From Paludibacteraceae bacterium (GTDB taxonomy: Bacteria; Bacteroidota; Bacteroidia; Bacteroidales; Paludibacteraceae), in assembly GCA_024399615.1 (NCBI GenBank), contig JAKSNQ010000012.1, positions 1 through 37,734 on the forward strand: a DNA stretch of 37,734 bases, given 5' to 3'. Below are positions 34,597-37,734 of this stretch, in pieces (the stretch's first letter is position 1; each line of letters opens with the position of its first letter). A program made the translations under genes and the position numbers. The notes below the pieces were generated by a model that saw only the letters and a program-made list of their open reading frames with translations, made no database searches and was not told the DNA's origin.

Positions 34597-35964
34597 ATGA
34601 ACACAAAAACATTACTCGGATTGGCGCTCTGCACCACCATGTCGTTGACTGCTTTGGCACAGTCACCTATCTTGGATGCCGTTGAGGCTATCCCTGCTGA
34701 GGAAAATTGTGTAACCTATGTTTCGCTTTTCCATGAATCAGCAAAAAACAAACAGTATGCAGATGCAAAGGTGAACTGGTTGCGTGCATACAAGACTTGT
34801 CCAACAGCTTCGTTGAACATTTATGTGGATGGTGTAAAGATTTGCGAATGGCAACTGTCTCAGCTCAAAGCCGGCACTGCAGAGTACAATGATTGGCGCA
34901 ATCTGTTGATGCAAGTTTACGATGACCGTGTAAAGAACTATGGTAATTATCCCAAGATGCCAGCTTCAGCAGTATTGGGTGATAAGGGTGTAGCATACTG
35001 CAACTATTTTGCAGAGGATGAAACCAAAGCTCCAGCATACACATGGCTCAAAGAGTCAGTAGAACAACGTGGTGCACAGTCAAAGATTACTGTTGTCAGC
35101 AAGTTTATCGAGGTTTCTTTAGGCTTGTATAAGAGTGATGCATCCAAGTATGGTGAGCAATACATTGCAGATTATCAATTGTGCTCAGACATCTTCAATG
35201 CTATGGCTTCAGATGCAAACGACAAGAATGCATCAGGTGCAGCAAGGAAAAGAGATTATATGGATCAGGTATTTGCAGCCAGTGGTGCTGCAGATTGCAA
35301 CAAGTTGGATGAGTTGTATGCAAAGACAGTTTCGTCTAATGTGGATAACCTTGAACTTCTGAACAAGATTATGGCTTTGTATCGCCGTGTAAACTGCGTA
35401 GAAAGCGACGTCTATTTTGCAGCAGCAGAGGCATCCCACAAACTCGCTCCAACTGCAGAGTCTGCTGCCGGTTGTGCTGCTATGTGCAAGAAGAAGGAAG
35501 ATTGGAAGGGTGCAATTGAGTACTATGACCAAGCTACCGATATGGCTGAATCGGATGAAGACAAGGCAGAATATTTGTTCCGTGCTGCTTCCGTTCTTTA
35601 CGACAAGGTTAAGAACTACCCAGAGTGCCGTCGTTATCTCCGTCGTTCATTGGAGTTCAAGGCTGACCAGGGTCGTTGCTATATCCTGATGGGTATTCTT
35701 TATGCAAACTCTAAGCCATACCCAGAAGCTGATTTTGGTCCAAAGGCTCGCATTCTGAACAAGACTGTATATTGGGCTGCAGTAGATAAGTTCAATAAGG
35801 CTCAAGCTGTAGATCCAACATGTGCAGAAGAAGCTCGTAAATTGGTTAACTCATATGCTAAGTATTATCCTACCAAGGAGGAGCGTTTCGATTTGCCAAA
35901 CGAGTTCAGCGGTTCTACCTTCACTGTAGGTGGTTGGATCGGTGAAACGACTCAGATTCGCTAA
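34597..35964 (+). CDS. Exported tetratricopeptide-repeat protein
   Basis: This 455-residue protein has a signal peptide (MNTKTLLGLALCTTMSLTALAQ). TPR-type helices are spread through the mature part, most clearly at about residues 285-400 (DWKGAIEYYDQATDMAESDEDKAEYLFRAASVLY, one continuous run, cut here). The ends carry cysteines (KTCPTAS, PECRRYL, DPTCAEEA), so disulfides in the periplasm are plausible. It starts 106 bp after the barrel gene. The gap holds an AT-rich hairpin (GTTTGAA at 34512-34518 with TTCAAAC at 34527-34533) but no consensus promoter, so co-transcription is likely. Its partner may be the barrel or the Lpt machinery; this is an inference from position only. Confidence 0.88.
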   Translation: MNTKTLLGLALCTTMSLTALAQSPILDAVEAIPAEENCVTYVSLFHESAKNKQYADAKVNWLRAYKTCPTASLNIYVDGVKICEWQLSQLKAGTAEYNDWRNLLMQVYDDRVKNYGNYPKMPASAVLGDKGVAYCNYFAEDETKAPAYTWLKESVEQRGAQSKITVVSKFIEVSLGLYKSDASKYGEQYIADYQLCSDIFNAMASDANDKNASGAARKRDYMDQVFAASGAADCNKLDELYAKTVSSNVDNLELLNKIMALYRRVNCVESDVYFAAAEASHKLAPTAESAAGCAAMCKKKEDWKGAIEYYDQATDMAESDEDKAEYLFRAASVLYDKVKNYPECRRYLRRSLEFKADQGRCYILMGILYANSKPYPEADFGPKARILNKTVYWAAVDKFNKAQAVDPTCAEEARKLVNSYAKYYPTKEERFDLPNEFSGSTFTVGGWIGETTQIR

Positions 35965-35975
35965 TCAATCATCCT

Positions 35976-35992
35976 TTACAAAGATTTTGTAA
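35976..35992. other. Short hairpin between the TPR and lptC genes
   Basis: TTACAAA (35976-35982) and TTTGTAA (35986-35992) are complementary with a 3-nt loop. It is too AT-rich and lacks a T tail, so it is a poor terminator. It may mark an mRNA processing or stability element, or be chance. Confidence 0.3.
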
Positions 35993-36005
35993 TCGAATAG
36001 CCGAA

Positions 36006-36668
36006 ATGCGATTTGTCGCACATATTTTCTATAGTGTTGCCATCACTCTGGTGGCAACACTTTGTTTGCAATCATGCAGCAAGGATGTCAAGTTACAGGC
36101 AGCTGCAGTGGATGATCGTGCGAAGATGCCCCTTCTGGATGCACATGATGTAACATCGCTGATTTCCGACTCGGGTATAGTACGATATCGTATCACTACA
36201 CCATCTTGGCAAATCTATGATATGGCCCAACCTCCATATTGGGAATTTCCAGAAGGAATTTATTTGGAAAAGTTTAATCTGAATTTGAAAGCAGAAGCAT
36301 TTCTTGAAGCCAATTATGCACATTACAATAAGGAAGCAGAACTATGGCATTTGGTTGGAAATGTTAAAGCATTGAACCTGGAAGGCGAAACTTTTGAAAG
36401 TCCTGAGATGTGGTGGAGCCAGAAAGAAGAACGAGTATATACAGACAAACAAATATATATACATCGTGCCAATTCCATTATCTATGGTGTCGGTTTTGAA
36501 AGTAACCAAACCATGACAAAGTACACAATCCGTCGTCCAACGGGTGTAATACCGGTCGAAGATGAAGAAGTGGTAGAGGAAGAAATGGAGATGGAGAGCA
36601 CTGAAACGGAAACATCCAGTGACGAAACAATTCCTGCTGATAACAACGATACTTCAACAAGTGCTTAA
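36006..36668 (+). CDS. lptC: LPS export protein LptC, lipoprotein form with acidic tail
   Basis: LptC links the inner-membrane LptBFG transporter to periplasmic LptA in lipopolysaccharide export. The 220-residue protein has a membrane/lipobox N-terminus (LQSC, C24) and an LptC beta-jellyroll at about 50-170. Recognisable parts are RYRITTPSWQIYD, WEFPEGIYLEKF, EANYAHYNKEAELWHLVGNV (the characteristic last-strand pattern) and YTDKQIYIHRANSIIYGVGF. The tail (about 185-220) is Glu/Thr/Ser-rich with EEVVEEEMEMES-type text, a feature of Bacteroidetes LptC. The start is 41 bp after the TPR gene. LptA, LptB, LptF and LptG are not in the window. Confidence 0.92.
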   Translation: MRFVAHIFYSVAITLVATLCLQSCSKDVKLQAAAVDDRAKMPLLDAHDVTSLISDSGIVRYRITTPSWQIYDMAQPPYWEFPEGIYLEKFNLNLKAEAFLEANYAHYNKEAELWHLVGNVKALNLEGETFESPEMWWSQKEERVYTDKQIYIHRANSIIYGVGFESNQTMTKYTIRRPTGVIPVEDEEVVEEEMEMESTETETSSDETIPADNNDTSTSA

Positions 36669-36723
36669 CGTTCAAGATGTTGTGAAAACGAGTAAGGCTG
36701 CAAACGGAAAAGCGAGTGTATTG

Positions 36724-37359
36724 CTACTCTTTCAATATCGGCAATTGCCAATGAAATCGTACAGCTAACAGGCGAATGACAACAACTGTAATGGCGCAGC
36801 CCAGCTGCGCCATTATTATTGGAATTTGCAGCCAAAGGCAAATAGAATATAATAGTCCACCGGCAATGCACGCCAATGCATAGATGTCGCTGCGGAAAAT
36901 AAGTGGGACTTCGTTGATGAGAATGTCACGAATAACACCTCCGACAGCACCTGTAATCATTCCCATGAGAATAGCAGCCCACCATGCGTAGCCTGCGTCT
37001 AAAGTCTTTTGAAAGCCAACTACAGTAAAGAGCGCAAGGCCTATGGTATCAAATAGAAAAATAGTACCGGCTATATGATTGAAGTGTCGATGGAAAAACG
37101 TGAAAAGAATAAGTGCAAGCATTACGACTGCAATATAACTCCATTGAGTCATCCAAAAAGGCACTAATCCTAACATCAGATCTCGAAGAGTGCCACCACC
37201 GACAGCAGTAACCATCCCGACAACAGCTGCTCCGTATAGATCAAATTGTTTTTGCGAAGCGAGTCTAAGGCCAGAAATTGCAAATGCAAATGTTCCTAAA
37301 TAGTCAATTATCTCCACCAACGAAAGACCGATATTCATATCTTGTAGCTCAAGTGTCAT
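36724..37359 (-). CDS. TRIC-family (UPF0126/YadS-like) cation channel
   Basis: This 211-residue membrane protein has about seven helices in two repeats. Each repeat contains the paired-glycine pattern: GMVTAVGGGTLRDLML near residue 48 and GMITGAVGGVIRDILI near 132. These GG..RD motifs define the trimeric intracellular cation channel family, whose prokaryotic members conduct K+ or Na+. It faces lptC tail to tail with a gap of 55 bp, in which no clear terminator was found. Its own promoter lies at 37449-37480. Confidence 0.92.
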   Translation of the reverse strand: MTLELQDMNIGLSLVEIIDYLGTFAFAISGLRLASQKQFDLYGAAVVGMVTAVGGGTLRDLMLGLVPFWMTQWSYIAVVMLALILFTFFHRHFNHIAGTIFLFDTIGLALFTVVGFQKTLDAGYAWWAAILMGMITGAVGGVIRDILINEVPLIFRSDIYALACIAGGLLYSICLWLQIPIIMAQLGCAITVVVIRLLAVRFHWQLPILKE

Positions 37360-37448
37360 AGCTTTTGTTTAGAAAGTCAAACAAAGATTATTTCATTATT
37401 TATGGGGAAGGTATGCGGAATAAATGGTCGTTTCAAACAAACCAAGTG

Positions 37449-37480
37449 CAAAGGTACATATTTTTTCTGATATGACCAAA
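37449..37480 (-). promoter_or_regulatory. Bacteroidetes-type promoter for the TRIC-family gene
   Basis: On the minus strand the -33 TTTG (37480-37477), a 20-bp spacer and the -7 TACCTTTG (37456-37449) match the consensus. The leader would be about 85 nt to the start at 37359. Confidence 0.8.
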
Positions 37481-37598
37481 TCTTGGTGAGAAACAATAAT
37501 TTTTGAACGTAAATGGTGTGGTTTTGATAAGTAAAGTTAGCAATTTGAGGTAAATTTAGTGGATTATAGTATGTTTTTTGCATTTTTTTTTCGAAATA

Positions 37599-37630
37599 TT
37601 TGGTCATGTCAAAAAAAAGCAGTAATTTTG
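37599..37630 (+). promoter_or_regulatory. Bacteroidetes-type promoter for tRNA-Pro
   Basis: The -33 TTTG (37599-37602), a 20-bp spacer and the -7 TAATTTTG (37623-37630) lie about 50 bp before the mature tRNA 5' end at 37681, a normal distance for a tRNA transcript with a short leader. Confidence 0.85.
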
Positions 37631-37680
37631 CACTCGCTTTCAAGAAGTAATGACAGAAATGCCTGCTTCTATGAAACACT

Positions 37681-37734
37681 CGGGATTTAGTTCAGCCCGG
37701 TTAGAATGCCTGCTTTGGGAGCAGGAGGTCGTGA
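37681..37734 (+). tRNA. tRNA-Pro (TGG anticodon), 5' 54 nt only
   Basis: The acceptor strand CGGGATT, the D arm with the conserved TTCAGCCCGGTTAGA, and the anticodon arm CCTGC-TTTGGGA-GCAGG are intact; the loop reads TGG as anticodon. The T arm and 3' acceptor lie beyond the window end. The gene has its own promoter at 37599-37630. Confidence 0.95.

Larger units (their letters stand above)
37360..37680. other. Intergenic region with divergent promoters
   Basis: About 320 bp between the TRIC-family gene and the tRNA-Pro gene. It is AT-rich and holds two oppositely directed consensus promoters (37449-37480 minus, 37599-37630 plus). Nothing else gene-like is visible. Confidence 0.6.

Noticed and set aside
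36669..36723. Terminator between the convergent lptC and TRIC-family genes
   Set aside because: I looked for a stem with a T tract in the 55-bp gap and found none convincing.

Overview
The window looks like chromosomal DNA of a Bacteroidales bacterium (Prevotella/Bacteroides-like; genus not assigned). Five intergenic regions carry close matches to the Bacteroidetes promoter consensus (TTTG, 19-20 bp, TAnnTTTG) and a sixth region has a weaker one. Shine-Dalgarno sequences are not evident. Many products are type II lipoproteins or outer-membrane barrels, and several families are typical of the phylum: GSCFA, LptC with an acidic tail, secreted TPR proteins, and an S9 peptidase lipoprotein.

Left edge (1-818): the N-terminal 99 codons of a TIR-domain gene run off the window. 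They are followed by about 500 bp without a confident gene, which holds a striking 27-bp imperfect inverted repeat built from GGTCAT/ATGACC half sites and a GC-rich coding-like scrap.

Minus block A (819-9758): seven closely spaced genes read leftward from a clear promoter at 9858-9888. In transcription order they are a UDP-sugar dehydrogenase, RmlA, a WecA/MraY-type sugar-1-phosphate transferase, a LolC/E-type permease, a glycerate kinase, a GSCFA protein and an S9 peptidase lipoprotein. The first three supply nucleotide sugars and the lipid-linked first sugar for a surface polysaccharide. The permease adds envelope lipoprotein export.

Minus block B (10016-25645): a TPR protein with a TraB/GumN-like protein; HemW with a class A penicillin-binding protein; two lipoproteins (one a lipase-like hydrolase); RarA with a small beta-barrel; Tex with an MBL-fold hydrolase; and a CobW-type GTPase with a very long His/Asp stretch. 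Between the CobW gene and tex lies about 380 bp of non-coding DNA filled with degenerate direct repeats of 11-bp period. This is the most unusual non-coding structure in the window.

Plus block C (25843-33145): ffh, then an apparent operon of a DUF362/ferredoxin protein with a His-rich tail, a DUF1294 fusion protein, a GH3 N-acetylhexosaminidase lipoprotein, a HIT protein, a small membrane-anchored protein and an acyl-CoA ligase. It ends in a strong intrinsic terminator that overlaps the next promoter.

Plus block D (33276-36668): an outer-membrane protein, a secreted TPR protein and LptC. It faces a TRIC-family channel gene on the minus strand (36724-37359). The window ends inside a tRNA-Pro(TGG) gene that has its own promoter.

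Most of the window is housekeeping and envelope biology. No complete defence system, CRISPR array, insertion sequence or prophage is visible. The unusual candidates are the 11-bp repeat field, the GGTCAT inverted repeat beside the TIR gene, two terminator-promoter composites and several proteins with non-standard insertions or fusions.
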